DNA of 64,000 nt from contig NZ_BAYB01000011.1 of assembly GCF_000685035.1 (NCBI RefSeq), positions 248,001 through 312,000 of the forward strand, read 5' to 3'. A program made the position numbers and the translations under genes. The notes beneath the pieces are model-generated. The model did no database searches and was not told the origin of the DNA. It was given only the letters and a program-made list of their open reading frames with translations. Numbering within the stretch: the first letter of the stretch is position 1; each line of letters begins with the position of its first letter. Below, in pieces: positions 19,581 through 28,790 of the stretch. Origin of the DNA: Paraburkholderia ferrariae NBRC 106233 (lineage in GTDB: Bacteria > Pseudomonadota > Gammaproteobacteria > Burkholderiales > Burkholderiaceae).

Positions 19581-20765
19581 TTACAGCGAATCGAGGATCG
19601 CGCGCAGCATCGACATCATCTGGTCGATCTCTTCGTTCGTCACGTTCAGCGCGGGCATGAAGCGCAGCAGGTTCGGGCGCGCGGCGTTGAGCAGCAGGCC
19701 GTCCGGCTGCATGAGCCGCGCCTTCTCGACGATCTGCGGGCCGATGTCCTTGCCGAGCAGGAGCGCGCGCAAGAGGCCTTCGCCGCGCTCGCCTTCGAAG
19801 CCGCGTTCGGCCGAGAGTTCGAGCAACTGCTCGCGCAGGTAGTCGCCACGGGCGCGCACGCCTTCGAGGAAGCCCGGCGCCACCAGTTGCGAGATCACCG
19901 AATAGCCCACGGCGGTCATCAGCGGATTGCCGTTGTAGGTGCCGCCCTGGTCGCCGGCTTCGAACACGCAGACGTGCTGCTTCGCGAGGAGCGCCGCGAG
20001 CGGCACGCCGCCGCCGATGCCCTTGCCGAGCGTCATGATGTCCGGCTCGATGCCCGAGAGCTCGTAGGCGAAGAGGGTGCCCGCGCGGCCGCAGCCGCTC
20101 TGCACTTCATCGGCGATCAAGAGAATGCCGTGCTGCTGCGTGAGCGCACGCAGTTGCTGCATGAACTCGCGCGTGGCGGGGATCACGCCGCCTTCGCCCT
20201 GGATCGGCTCGAGCATCACGGCAACGGTCTTCTTGCTGATGAGCTTTTCGACCGAAGCGATGTCGTTAAGGTCCGCCTTCGGGAAGCCCGGCACCTGCGG
20301 CGCGTAGATCGTGTCCCAGCCGGCCTTGCCGCTGGCGGACATCGTTGCGATGGTGCGGCCGTGGAAGCTGTGGTCGAAGGTGATGATTTCGTAGGCGCCG
20401 TCGCGATGCTGCCTGCCCCACTTGCGCGCGAGCTTGATCGCGCCTTCGTTGGCTTCCGCGCCGCTGTTGGCGAAGAACACCTTGTCGAAGCAGCTATGCG
20501 CCGTGAGGAGGCCGGCGAGCTTCGCCATCGGCTCGTTGTAGAAGGCGGGCGACGGGTTGATGAGCAGGCGCGACTGCTTTTCGAGCGCCTCGATCATGCC
20601 TTCGTTGCAGTGGCCGAGGCTGTTGACGGCCCAGCCCTGGATGAAGTCCAGATAACGCTTGCCTTCGTTGTCGTAGAGCCACGACCCCTTGCCATGCGTG
20701 AAAACGATTTCGGGCCGGTTGGTGATGTACATCAGCGACTCGATCGGGTACTCGGAAAAATTCAT
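19581..20765 (-). CDS. argD: class III PLP aminotransferase, acetylornithine transaminase type
   Basis: 394 residues. The PLP lysine motif ([19 protein letters not shown]), [20 protein letters not shown] and FDHSFHGRT are ArgD-family features; arginine biosynthesis (or succinylornithine/ornithine metabolism) is the expected role. The start is ATG 20763-20765 ([19 protein letters not shown]); an upstream extension would run through the hairpin at 20831-20866 and is rejected. Confidence 0.9.
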   Translation of the reverse strand: MNFSEYPIESLMYITNRPEIVFTHGKGSWLYDNEGKRYLDFIQGWAVNSLGHCNEGMIEALEKQSRLLINPSPAFYNEPMAKLAGLLTAHSCFDKVFFANSGAEANEGAIKLARKWGRQHRDGAYEIITFDHSFHGRTIATMSASGKAGWDTIYAPQVPGFPKADLNDIASVEKLISKKTVAVMLEPIQGEGGVIPATREFMQQLRALTQQHGILLIADEVQSGCGRAGTLFAYELSGIEPDIMTLGKGIGGGVPLAALLAKQHVCVFEAGDQGGTYNGNPLMTAVGYSVISQLVAPGFLEGVRARGDYLREQLLELSAERGFEGERGEGLLRALLLGKDIGPQIVEKARLMQPDGLLLNAARPNLLRFMPALNVTNEEIDQMMSMLRAILDSL

Positions 20766-20830
20766 GGCAACGGGCTCCGCGCTCAGGATGACAAACAGAT
20801 TGGCAGGGAAGCCGCAACGATGGCGGCCGG

Positions 20831-20866
20831 AAAAACAAAAAGCCACGGCGGGCCGTGGCTTTCGTG
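20831..20866 (-). terminator. terminator upstream of argD, for the reductase gene
   Basis: Stem AAAGCCACGG/CCGTGGCTTT (20839-20848, 20853-20862). On the minus strand TTTGTTTTT follows. It lies ~230 bp beyond the reductase stop. Confidence 0.75.
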
Positions 20867-21095
20867 ATTCGAACTGCTGCGCGTGGGTGTAACGCGCGTC
20901 CGCGACGAGGCCTGGCCCTAAAACGGGGGCGAGCGGCGACGTCGGAGAGTGGACAGGATGCGGTTCATGGCCGCAAGAATACGACAAGCCGAACCGCGGT
21001 GTAAACCATCAATGTTGCGCGACGCGCAGAAATTTTCGTGACGGCCGCCGCGCACATCAGGTGCGCCAAGGGACCGGCGCACCTGAAAGCCCGTT

Positions 21096-22127
21096 TCAGA
21101 CCGCGTTCGCGAGGTCCGCGGCGCTCGTGAAGGAGTCCGCGTAGAACTCGTCTTCGGGCAGGCCGTGGTGCTGCGAGAAGTCGCGCTGGGCCGACTCCAC
21201 CATCACCGGGGCGCCGCACGCGTACACCTGGTAGCCGGACAGGTCGGGCAGGTCCTCGATCACGGCGCGGTGCACGAAGCCCGTGCGGCCGGTCCAGTGA
21301 TCGTCCGCCGCGGGTTCGGAGAGCACCGGCACGAAGCGGAAGTTCGGGATGTCCTTCGCCCACTGTTCGGCCAGATCCATCAGGTACAGGTCCTTCTTCT
21401 GGCGCGCGCCCCAGTAGAGCGTCATCGGCCGGTTCAGGTTCTGGTGGGCCGCGTGTTCGACGATGGCCTTGATCGGCGCGAAGCCGGTGCCCGAAGCGAG
21501 CAGCACGATGGGCTTGTCGGAATCCTCGCGCAGGAAGAAGGTGCCGAGCGGCGCCTCGAAGCGCAGGATGTCGCGCTCCTTCATCTGCGTGAAAACGTGG
21601 TCGGTGAACTTGCCGCCCGGCATGTGGCGGATGTGCAGTTCGAGCGGGCCTTCTTCGTGCGGGGCCGTCGCCATCGAGTAGCAGCGGCGCGTGCCGTCCT
21701 TCAGGACGAATTCGAGGTACTGGCCGGCGAGGTACTGCAGGCGCTCGTTCGCGGGCAGTTGCAGCTTCAGGACGATCACGTCGTCGGCGCGGCGCTCGAT
21801 GGCGGCAATGCGCGTGGGCAGCTTGCGCACCTGCATGTCGCCCACGCCCGCGACTTCGCGAATGTCGATTTCGAGGTCCGTCTGGGCCGTCGCGCAGCAC
21901 AGCAGGGCCATGCCGCGCGTGCGCTCGTCGTTCGAGAGTGCCGAGGCCGCATGGGCGCGCTGCTCGACTTCCCCGCTGCAGACCGTGCCTTTGCACGAAC
22001 CGCATGCGCCGTTCTTGCAGCCGTACGGCAGGCCGACGCCCTGGTGCAGGGCTGCGTTGAGGATGGGTTCGTCCTGCTCGACCTGGAATTGCCGGCCGCT
22101 TTGCTTGAGCGTTACGTTGAAAGCCAT
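21096..22127 (-). CDS. ferredoxin-fused NAD(P)H reductase (CDP-6-deoxy-delta-3,4-glucoseen reductase type)
   Basis: 343 residues. An N-terminal [2Fe-2S] plant-type ferredoxin domain (YGCKNGACGSCKGTVCSG with the cluster cysteines, plus a later LLCCA) is followed by an FAD-binding RxYS motif (RRCYSMATAP) and an NAD-binding domain (LLASGTGFAPIKAIVEHA, then YACGAPVMV). It would pass electrons from NAD(P)H to an unidentified partner. Genes of deoxysugar synthesis are absent here, so the annotated sugar role is only family-based. Confidence 0.88.
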   Translation of the reverse strand: MAFNVTLKQSGRQFQVEQDEPILNAALHQGVGLPYGCKNGACGSCKGTVCSGEVEQRAHAASALSNDERTRGMALLCCATAQTDLEIDIREVAGVGDMQVRKLPTRIAAIERRADDVIVLKLQLPANERLQYLAGQYLEFVLKDGTRRCYSMATAPHEEGPLELHIRHMPGGKFTDHVFTQMKERDILRFEAPLGTFFLREDSDKPIVLLASGTGFAPIKAIVEHAAHQNLNRPMTLYWGARQKKDLYLMDLAEQWAKDIPNFRFVPVLSEPAADDHWTGRTGFVHRAVIEDLPDLSGYQVYACGAPVMVESAQRDFSQHHGLPEDEFYADSFTSAADLANAV

Positions 22128-22204
22128 ATTCGAGTGAAGCGTAAGTCCTGTAATCCGCCTGGGCCGAGGTCGATCCCCGGGCGACAGCTTAAAATGGGTC
22201 CACC

Positions 22205-23284
22205 ATGATTACCACACGAACCTTGCGCCGTGCGCGCATCCTGATCGTCGGTTGCGGCGACGTCGGCCTGCGCTGCGTCGCGCTGTTGCGCTCCCGTGCG
22301 CGCGTGTTCGCGCTGACAAGCCAGCCGGCCCGCGCGGCGGCGCTGCGCGAGGCCGGCACGATACCGCTGGTGGGCGACCTCGACGCGCGCGCGAGCCTTG
22401 CGCGTCTTGCGGGGCTCGCCAGCACCGTGCTCCATCTCGCGCCGCCGGAAAAGGACGGCGACGAAGACATGCGCACCCGCCGTCTGGTGGCTGCGCTGGG
22501 CGCGCGCCGCCGTTCGGCGGCGAGGCCTGCGAGCCCTGGCTTGCGGAGCACCCGGCGCACCCGAAAAAACCTTTTGCAGCAAGTACCTGCGGCACGGGCG
22601 CCGCATCTGCCGGGCCGGCGCAGAGCACCCTCCATTGTACCCGAGCGCACTGCCGGGACCGCCCATACCCACGCTACCCACGCCGGCGTGAAGCTGGTCT
22701 ACGCCAGCACGACGGGTGTCTATGGAGACTGCGAAGGCGCGCTGATCGACGAGACCCGGCCCGTGCGGCCCGCCAACGCGCGGGCCAAGCGCCGCGTGAG
22801 CGCCGAGCGGACACTGCGCCGTGCCACCGCACGTGGCGCGCTCTCGGCATCGATTGCGCGCATTCCCGGCATCTACGCTGCCAACCGCCTGCCGCTCGCG
22901 CGTCTGGCGAAAGGCACGCCGGCGCTGATCGAGCGCGACGACGTGTACACGAGCCACATCCATGCCGACGATCTGGCGGCCATCATGGTGCGCCTCGCGA
23001 CGCGCGGGCGCCCGGCGCGCGTGATCCACGCCTCGGACGACAGTGCGCTGAAAATGGGGGAATATTTCGACCGCGTGGCAGACGCTTTCGGCGTGGCCCG
23101 GGCGCCGCGCGTGAGCCGCGACGAGGCCGAGCGCAGCCTCGACCCCACGCTGCTGTCGTTCATGCGCGAATCGCGCCGGCTTTCGAACCGGCGCTTGAAG
23201 CGGGAACTGGGCGTGACACTGCGCTACCCGAGCGTAGACGACTTTTTGCGCGCCTTTCTGCGCACGATGCCGCCGCGCCCGTGA
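22205..23284 (+). CDS. NAD-dependent epimerase/dehydratase-like protein (YeeZ type) with a probable insertion
   Basis: 359 residues. The N-terminal Rossmann motif (ILIVGCGDVGLRC) and YASTTGVYGDCEGALIDE identify an extended short-chain dehydrogenase. C-terminally VIHASDDSALKMGEYFD and LLSFMRESRRLSNRRLK are typical of the family. Residues ~99-161 (22502-22687) are an Arg/Ala/Pro-rich stretch that does not fit the fold: relatives run almost directly from the Leu-Val-Ala-Ala-Leu helix into the Val-Tyr-Ala-Ser strand. The frame is kept, so the protein may still be made. Substrate unknown. Confidence 0.8.
   Translation: MITTRTLRRARILIVGCGDVGLRCVALLRSRARVFALTSQPARAAALREAGTIPLVGDLDARASLARLAGLASTVLHLAPPEKDGDEDMRTRRLVAALGARRRSAARPASPGLRSTRRTRKNLLQQVPAARAPHLPGRRRAPSIVPERTAGTAHTHATHAGVKLVYASTTGVYGDCEGALIDETRPVRPANARAKRRVSAERTLRRATARGALSASIARIPGIYAANRLPLARLAKGTPALIERDDVYTSHIHADDLAAIMVRLATRGRPARVIHASDDSALKMGEYFDRVADAFGVARAPRVSRDEAERSLDPTLLSFMRESRRLSNRRLKRELGVTLRYPSVDDFLRAFLRTMPPRP
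22502..22687. repeat. possible in-frame inserted repetitive element
   Basis: About 186 bp inside the epimerase gene. It begins with a perfect hairpin (GCCGCC-GTTC-GGCGGC) and contains CCGAAAAAACC. The encoded stretch is basic and low complexity in the gene frame. Identity as a dispersed repeat is inferred. Confidence 0.4.
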
Positions 23285-23318
23285 GAGAGGGCGTGGCGGC
23301 ATGGCGCAAGCGTGCCGT

Positions 23319-23507
23319 TCACGTGATGGCCGGCAGCGCCTCGAGCAGAAGGAAGCAGAACAGCGCGCCGATCAGCACGCCGATCAGGTTCGGGTGATAA
23401 CGGTGACGCACGCGCATCCACGCAAGCAGGCCGCCGATCAAGAGCACACCCAGCCCCACGAACGCCATCAACACCGATGAGATTTCGAATGTTCCGTTGA
23501 TGAACAT
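23319..23507 (-). CDS. small two-helix membrane protein
   Basis: 62 residues starting at ATG 23505-23507 behind AAGGGGG. Two hydrophobic segments (VLMAFVGLGVLLIGGLLAW and LIGVLIGALFCFLLLEALP) are separated by a basic loop (MRVRHRYHP). I do not recognise a named family. The promoter should lie in the AT-richer gap at 23510-23580. Good start signal and composition make it a likely real gene. Confidence 0.6.
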   Translation of the reverse strand: MFINGTFEISSVLMAFVGLGVLLIGGLLAWMRVRHRYHPNLIGVLIGALFCFLLLEALPAIT

Positions 23508-23675
23508 ATTCGCCCCCTTCAATGCATCGCTTGTAATCGTTGTTTAAACGAGTATAGGGCGAAACGTCAGGAAGGACATGTTGCGGCGCGGCGGGTTACG
23601 GGGCGTTTTGGGGACGAAGGTGCGTTAGCGCACATAGCCGCGCGGCGTGCATTCGCGGCGGCGGGCCGAGCCGCG

Positions 23676-24380
23676 TCAACCCTGGCGCAGTGCTTCGAGT
23701 TCGGCTGCGCCGAGCCAGCGCCACGCGCCCGGTGCCAGATCGGCGGGCAGCGTCAAACCGCCGATGCGTTCGCGGTGCAGGCCTTCGCAGCGATTGCCGG
23801 CCGCCGCGATCATGCGCTTGACCTGGTGGTACTTGCCTTCCAGCACGGACAGCTCGAGCTCGTGCTCGCTGCGCGCGCGGGCATCGACGGCTGCGACCGG
23901 TTCGCGCTCGCCGTGCAGCAGCACGCCGGTGCGCAGCGCCGTTAGCTGCGCGTCGTCGAGCGGGTGGCGGGTCGTCGCCACGTAGAGCTTGGGCACCTTG
24001 CGTTTGGGCGAGGTGAAAGCGTGCACGAACTGGCCATCGTCGGAAAGCAGCAGCAGGCCGGTCGTATCCTGATCGAGCCGGCCGACGCACTGCACGCCGC
24101 GGGCCGCAAACTGCGCGGGCAGCAGATGAAAAACGCTCAGGTGATGCTGCGGATCGCGCGAGCATTCGTAGCCGGCGGGCTTGTTTAGTGCGAGGTAGGC
24201 GCGCTCGTGGTACGGCCACGCCTCGCCATCCACGCTGAAGGTGAGCCCCACGGGCTCGAACGGTGCGAGCGGATCGGTGCAGACGGCGCCGTCAACGGCT
24301 ACGCGCGCGTCGGCAACGAGCGCGCGGCACTGGCGGCGCGAGCCGAAACCCTGGCTGAAGAGAATGCTTTCGAGATTCAT
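23676..24380 (-). CDS. rsuA: 16S rRNA pseudouridine synthase, RsuA family
   Basis: 234 residues. An N-terminal S4 RNA-binding domain (LESILFSQGFGSRRQCRALV) precedes the catalytic domain with the conserved Asp in VGRLDQDTTGLLLLS and a C-terminal GKYHQVKRMIAAAGN. The fold and length match RsuA, which modifies U516 of 16S rRNA; the specific site is inferred. Confidence 0.93.
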   Translation of the reverse strand: MNLESILFSQGFGSRRQCRALVADARVAVDGAVCTDPLAPFEPVGLTFSVDGEAWPYHERAYLALNKPAGYECSRDPQHHLSVFHLLPAQFAARGVQCVGRLDQDTTGLLLLSDDGQFVHAFTSPKRKVPKLYVATTRHPLDDAQLTALRTGVLLHGEREPVAAVDARARSEHELELSVLEGKYHQVKRMIAAAGNRCEGLHRERIGGLTLPADLAPGAWRWLGAAELEALRQG

Positions 24381-24562
24381 GAAGACCGGCGGACGGCGTC
24401 AAACCGCTGCATTCTAACCGGCGCGCAGCAGTAGAGCGGGGCGAGGCGCGTGGCTGGCTGCGCGGCGCGTTTCGTACAGATGGCGTAACGTAGCGCGATG
24501 CATCGCGGATCGCAGCGATGGGCGTACGGCGCGCACCGCACGAGATCCATCCTTTTTCCGGG

Positions 24563-24580
24563 GTGACGCTCCTGCGTCAC
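24563..24580. promoter_or_regulatory. inverted repeat in the poxB leader
   Basis: GTGACGC-TCCT-GCGTCAC, a perfect 7-bp inverted repeat 25 bp before poxB; may be an operator or an mRNA hairpin. Confidence 0.3.
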
Positions 24581-24604
24581 GCACGAGCTCACAAGGAGGA
24601 CAGC

Positions 24605-26323
24605 ATGGCGAACACGATCGCGGATTTTCTCGCGAAGACGCTCGAAGCGGTAGGCGTCGAGCGTATCTGGGGCGTCACAGGCGACAGCCTGAACGGCTTG
24701 ACGGCGAGTCTCCAGCGTCTCGGCACGATCCGCTGGATGCACACGCGGCATGAGGAGGTCGCCGCCTTCGCCGCCGGCGCGGAAGCCGCGGCCACGGGCC
24801 GGCTTGCCGTGTGCGCGGGAAGCTGCGGGCCGGGCAACCTGCATCTGATCAACGGTCTTTACGACTGCCAGCGCAACCAGGTACCGGTGCTGGCGATTGC
24901 GGCGCATATTCCCTCCACGGAAATCGGCCTCGGCTACTTTCAGGAAACGCACCCGCAACAACTCTTCAAGGAGTGCAGCCACTACGTCGAACTGGTGACG
25001 AATGCTTCGCAGTTTCCGCGCGTGCTCGCAACGGCGCTGCGCACCGCAATCGACGAAAAGGGCGTGGCGGTCATCGTCCTGCCGGGCGACGTGGCGCTGC
25101 TCGAGGCGACCGCGGAGGAGCCGGCGTGGTCCCAGTCGTCGCGGCCGGTGACGCTGCCATCGTCGGCCGATATTGACCGGCTCGCCGATCTGCTCAATCG
25201 CTCCGAGGCCGTTACGCTGCTGTGCGGCAGCGGCTGCAAGGGCGCGCACGACGAGGTCGTGGCCTTCGCGGACGCGCTCGGCGCGCCGACCGTGCACGCG
25301 CTGCGCGGCAAGCAGTACGTGGAATGGGAGAACCCCAACGACGTGGGCATGACCGGGCTGATCGGCTTCAGTTCGGGCTATCACGCCATGATGTCGTGCG
25401 ACACGCTCGTGATGCTCGGCACCGACTTTCCGTATCGCAACTTCTATCCGCAGCACGGCAACATCGTGCAGATCGACCGCAATCCGGCGGCGCTCGGCAA
25501 GCGGGCGCCGCTCGCACTCGGGCTCGTGGGCGACGTGCGCGAGACGCTGCGCGCGCTCACGCCCAAGCTCACGCGCAAGACCGACCGCCGCTTCCTCGAG
25601 CGTGCGAAAGAGCACTACAAGGACGCACGCAAGGGCCTCGACGACCTCGCGCGCCCAGCCCCGGCAGGCAAGCCGCTGCATCCGCAGTACGTGACGGCGC
25701 GTGTCGATGCGCTTGCGGCCGAGGATGCGATCTTCGCCGTGGATGTCGGCACGCCCACGCTATGGGCGGCGCGCTACCTCACGATGAACGGTAAGCGCCG
25801 GCTGCATGGCTCGTTCAATCATGGCTCGATGGCGAACGCGATGCCGCAGGCGCTCGGCGCACAGGCCGCGCATGTTGGGCGGCAGGTGATTTCGCTTTCG
25901 GGCGATGGCGGCCTTTCGATGCTGCTCGGCGATATTCTCACGACACGGCAGCTCGATCTGCCCATCAAGATCGTTGTCCTGAACAACAGCACGCTGGGCT
26001 TCGTCGCGATGGAGATGAAAGCGGGCGGTTATGTCGAATCGGGCACCGACCTCATCGCGACCAACTTCGCGGACATTGCGAAGGGAGCCGGTATTTTCAG
26101 CGTGCGGGTGGAGACTTCGGAGGTGCTCGACGATGCCTTGCGCGAGGCGTTTGCGCACCCGGGGCCGGCGCTCGTCGACGTGGTGACGACGAAGCACGAA
26201 CTGGCCATGCCGCCGAAGCTGCAGTGGGCGCAGGCCAAGGGGTTCAGCCTCTACATGTTGCGCGCGGTGCTGAGCGGGCGCGGCGACGAGGTGATCGAAC
26301 TGGCGCAGACTAATCTGCGGTAG
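24605..26323 (+). CDS. poxB: thiamine pyrophosphate-dependent pyruvate oxidase/dehydrogenase (PoxB-like)
   Basis: Peripheral-membrane flavoenzyme family that decarboxylates pyruvate to acetate and passes electrons to quinone. The 572-residue protein has the TPP pyrimidine domain ([26 protein letters not shown]), the central FAD-type domain and the TPP-binding [14 protein letters not shown]...NNSTLGFV region. ATG 24605 follows AAGGAGG. Related TPP enzymes exist, but the N-terminal signatures point to PoxB. A terminator follows. Confidence 0.92.
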   Translation: MANTIADFLAKTLEAVGVERIWGVTGDSLNGLTASLQRLGTIRWMHTRHEEVAAFAAGAEAAATGRLAVCAGSCGPGNLHLINGLYDCQRNQVPVLAIAAHIPSTEIGLGYFQETHPQQLFKECSHYVELVTNASQFPRVLATALRTAIDEKGVAVIVLPGDVALLEATAEEPAWSQSSRPVTLPSSADIDRLADLLNRSEAVTLLCGSGCKGAHDEVVAFADALGAPTVHALRGKQYVEWENPNDVGMTGLIGFSSGYHAMMSCDTLVMLGTDFPYRNFYPQHGNIVQIDRNPAALGKRAPLALGLVGDVRETLRALTPKLTRKTDRRFLERAKEHYKDARKGLDDLARPAPAGKPLHPQYVTARVDALAAEDAIFAVDVGTPTLWAARYLTMNGKRRLHGSFNHGSMANAMPQALGAQAAHVGRQVISLSGDGGLSMLLGDILTTRQLDLPIKIVVLNNSTLGFVAMEMKAGGYVESGTDLIATNFADIAKGAGIFSVRVETSEVLDDALREAFAHPGPALVDVVTTKHELAMPPKLQWAQAKGFSLYMLRAVLSGRGDEVIELAQTNLR

Positions 26324-26353
26324 GGGGCAAGCGCTGGGTTGATCGGAAACGAA

Positions 26354-26384
26354 CAGGCCCCGCGGATGCGGGGCCTGGTTTTGG
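26354..26384 (+). terminator. terminator after poxB
   Basis: Perfect stem CAGGCCCCGC/GCGGGGCCTG (26354-26363, 26368-26377), GGAT loop, then GTTTT. Confidence 0.88.
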
Positions 26385-26430
26385 ATCTGGTGCTCCTGAT
26401 GTTTTTCGCCGCCTCGATATGGCCGTGTAG

Positions 26431-26511
26431 TTATCGGCGATCTTGCTGCGCCCGATCGAATGCCTCGCTGGGCGCATAGCCGTATCGAGCCCGGAAGATC
26501 CGGCTGATTAG
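26431..26511 (-). pseudogene. C-terminal remnant of an AraC-family regulator
   Basis: The minus strand reads LISRIFRARYGYAPSEAFD then RAQQDRR and a stop. This matches the end of the second helix-turn-helix of AraC/XylS regulators (S-x-x-F-R-x-x-[FY]-G-x-x-P). No upstream HTH or N-terminal domain is present; a stop in another frame interrupts the sequence at ~26510. Only the tail of the gene survives, between poxB and tRNA-Leu. Confidence 0.6.
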
Positions 26512-26605
26512 ACGCGCTCGGGCGTCAAGTCAGGCTCAAGCAGATGTGTCGATGTAATGACGTACGCGCTGACCGAGCAATGCTTTTTATCGGACTTCGC
26601 AGGAA

Positions 26606-26642
26606 ACAAAAAACCCGCGAAGCCTTGTGCTGTCGCGGGTTT
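26606..26642 (-). terminator. terminator of tRNA-Leu
   Basis: CCCGCGA (26614-26620) pairs with TCGCGGG (26633-26639). Minus-strand read-out ends in TTTTTTG. Confidence 0.85.
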
Positions 26643-26675
26643 CAGGTCTTTGCCCGTTTTAAGCGGACTTGTACG

Positions 26676-26760
26676 TGGTGCCTCGGGCCGGAATCGAACC
26701 GGCACTCCTTTCGGAACCGGATTTTGAGTCCGGCGCGTCTACCAATTTCACCACCGAGGC
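26676..26760 (-). tRNA. tRNA-Leu (anticodon CAA)
   Basis: 85-nt class II tRNA on the minus strand, starting GCCTCGGTGGTGAAATTGG and ending in an encoded CCA. The anticodon stem CCGGA/TCCGG closes the loop CTCAAAA, giving CAA, which reads UUG codons. A long variable arm (TTCCGAAAGGAGT) and the GGTTCGATTCC T-arm are present. Confidence 0.96.
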
Positions 26761-26882
26761 AGAACCCGACTTCGAATCTGTCGCCATTTATGGCGCATAG
26801 ACCTACACACATCGGGTAGCCATAGATTATGGCGCAATTCCCGTCATCGGGCAACTGCGGCCGGCCGGCGGCGCGCCCGGCC

Positions 26883-28268
26883 TCAAACCGTCCGCGAGAA
26901 CCGCTCGAGGCGTTGCGTGCCGAGATAGCGGTCGAACACCATGGCGATATTGCGCACGAACATCCGCCCGGCTGGCAGCACCTCGAGCCGGTTGGTGCTG
27001 CGCGCCACGAGCCCATCGTCCTCGAATGCCCGCAGCCGCACCAGTTCGTCCGCGAACGCGCTTGGGAAATGCACGCCGTAGGCGGCTTCGAATTCGTCGA
27101 AGCGCAGTTCGAGATTGCACATCAGCTCGGTAATGACGTCGCGGCGCAGCCGGTCGTCGGCGCTGAGGCGGATGCCGCGCGCGGTGGCGAGCCGTCCCGC
27201 ATCGATGGCGGCGCCGTAGACTGGCAGATCCTTCGCGTTTTGCGCATAGACGTCCCCAACCTTGCCGATGGACGACGCGCCGAAGCCGATCAGGTCGCAT
27301 TCCGCGCGCGTGCTGTAGCCCTGGAAATTGCGATGCAGCGTGCGCTGCTTTTGCGCGATCGCGAGTTCGTCGGTGGGCAGCGCGAAGTGATCCATGCCGA
27401 TATACACATACCCCGCATCGGTCAGTTGTTCGACTACGAGTTGCAGCAGCGCGAGCCGCGTGGCGGGCGAGGGCAGCGCCGCGGGGTCGATGTGCCGCTG
27501 CATCTTGAAGAGATGCGGCATGTGCGCGTAGCCGAACACCGAAAGGCGCTCGGGCGCGAGCAGCAGGATCGTATCCAGCGTGCGGCGAAAGCTCGCCACG
27601 CTTTGATGCGGCAGCCCGTAGATCAAATCGACGCTGATCGACTCGAAGCCGTTCGCGCGTGCCGCATTCATGCACTCGACCGTCATTTCGAGCGGTTGAA
27701 CGCGGTTGACCGCATGCTGTACGAGCGGATCGAAGTCCTGCACGCCAAGGCTCAGGCGATTGAAGCCGAGGTTGCGCAGATGCGTGATCGTGGACGCCGA
27801 CGCTTCGCGCGGGTCGATTTCGATCGAGTATTCGCCTTCGGTGTCGGGGCGCAGCGTGAAGTACTCGCGCGTGGCAGCCATGAGCGCGCTCATTTCCTCA
27901 AGCGAGAGGAAGGTGGGCGTGCCGCCGCCCCAGTGGAGCTGCGAGACGGGACGCTTCGTGTCGAAGAGCGCAGCCTGGAGATCCAGCTCGCGAATCAGCT
28001 GCTTGAGATACGGCTTGGCACGGGCGCGGTTTTTTGTCGCAATCTTGTTGCAGCCGCAATAGAAGCAGACCGTGTCGCAAAACGGAATGTGGAAGTAGAG
28101 CGAAAGATCGGTGTCTCCGGCGCCGGGGTCGGCGGCGGCGCGGCGGTAGTCGGCGGGATCGAACTGCTCGCTGAACTGCAGCGCGGTGGGGTAGGACGTG
28201 TACCGGGGGCCGTTCGCGCCGTACTTCGCGATCAGGTCGGGGCGGAAGAGGAGATCGGCATCGCTCAT
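26883..28268 (-). CDS. hemN: oxygen-independent coproporphyrinogen III oxidase
   Basis: Radical-SAM enzyme of anaerobic haem synthesis, 461 residues. The [4Fe-4S] site is FCDTVCFYCGCNKI (CX3CX2CXC), preceded by YTSYPTALQF and followed by LHWGGGTPTFL and SVDLIYGLPHQ, as in HemN proper rather than HemW. The start is ATG 28266-28268. It is divergent from the YkgJ-type gene. I found no convincing FNR box in the gap. Confidence 0.96.
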   Translation of the reverse strand: MSDADLLFRPDLIAKYGANGPRYTSYPTALQFSEQFDPADYRRAAADPGAGDTDLSLYFHIPFCDTVCFYCGCNKIATKNRARAKPYLKQLIRELDLQAALFDTKRPVSQLHWGGGTPTFLSLEEMSALMAATREYFTLRPDTEGEYSIEIDPREASASTITHLRNLGFNRLSLGVQDFDPLVQHAVNRVQPLEMTVECMNAARANGFESISVDLIYGLPHQSVASFRRTLDTILLLAPERLSVFGYAHMPHLFKMQRHIDPAALPSPATRLALLQLVVEQLTDAGYVYIGMDHFALPTDELAIAQKQRTLHRNFQGYSTRAECDLIGFGASSIGKVGDVYAQNAKDLPVYGAAIDAGRLATARGIRLSADDRLRRDVITELMCNLELRFDEFEAAYGVHFPSAFADELVRLRAFEDDGLVARSTNRLEVLPAGRMFVRNIAMVFDRYLGTQRLERFSRTV

Positions 28269-28433
28269 GCGGGACTCTCGTTGTTGGGGCGACGGAATTT
28301 CTCGCGCTGGTTGGGTCCAGTTTAAGAGCGTGTCGTGTCCGGCGTTTGCGTAAAAAGGTCGCAGCCGGGGATGGCACAATGCGTCTGGTCCGTCGCTTCG
28401 CGGCGCCAATGTGTCGACTGATTCAGGAAGTAG

Positions 28434-28724
28434 ATGGTGAGTGCCGGTTCCCCCTTCGACGTGCCCGTGCACGCGTGCCGCCCCGGCTGCGGCGCGTGCT
28501 GTATCGCGCCGTCCATTACGAGTCCGATTCCGGGCATGCCCGAGGGCAAGCCGGCAGGGGTGCGGTGCGTGCAGTTGGGCGACGACGAACGCTGCAAACT
28601 GTTCGGGGATGCGCGACGGCCCGCTGTGTGCGGCAGTCTGGCCCCTTCGGCAGAGATGTGCGGCGAGAATCGCGGCGACGCAATCCTCTGGCTTTTGAAG
28701 CTCGAAACGCTGACTTCGCCCTAG
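28434..28724 (+). CDS. YkgJ-type CxxCxxCC cysteine-cluster protein
   Basis: 96 residues with an N-terminal CRPGCGACC cluster and later cysteines (VRCVQL, RCKLF, AVCGS, MCGEN), the pattern of the YkgJ (UPF0153) family thought to bind a zinc or Fe-S centre. ATG 28434 follows AGGAAG. Function unknown. Confidence 0.85.
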   Translation: MVSAGSPFDVPVHACRPGCGACCIAPSITSPIPGMPEGKPAGVRCVQLGDDERCKLFGDARRPAVCGSLAPSAEMCGENRGDAILWLLKLETLTSP

Positions 28725-28790
28725 CGGCGGCGGGTAGCGAGCGCATTGCGGACGCGCGGCCGCTCGCGTCACGCTGGCGTCAAGCCGATA

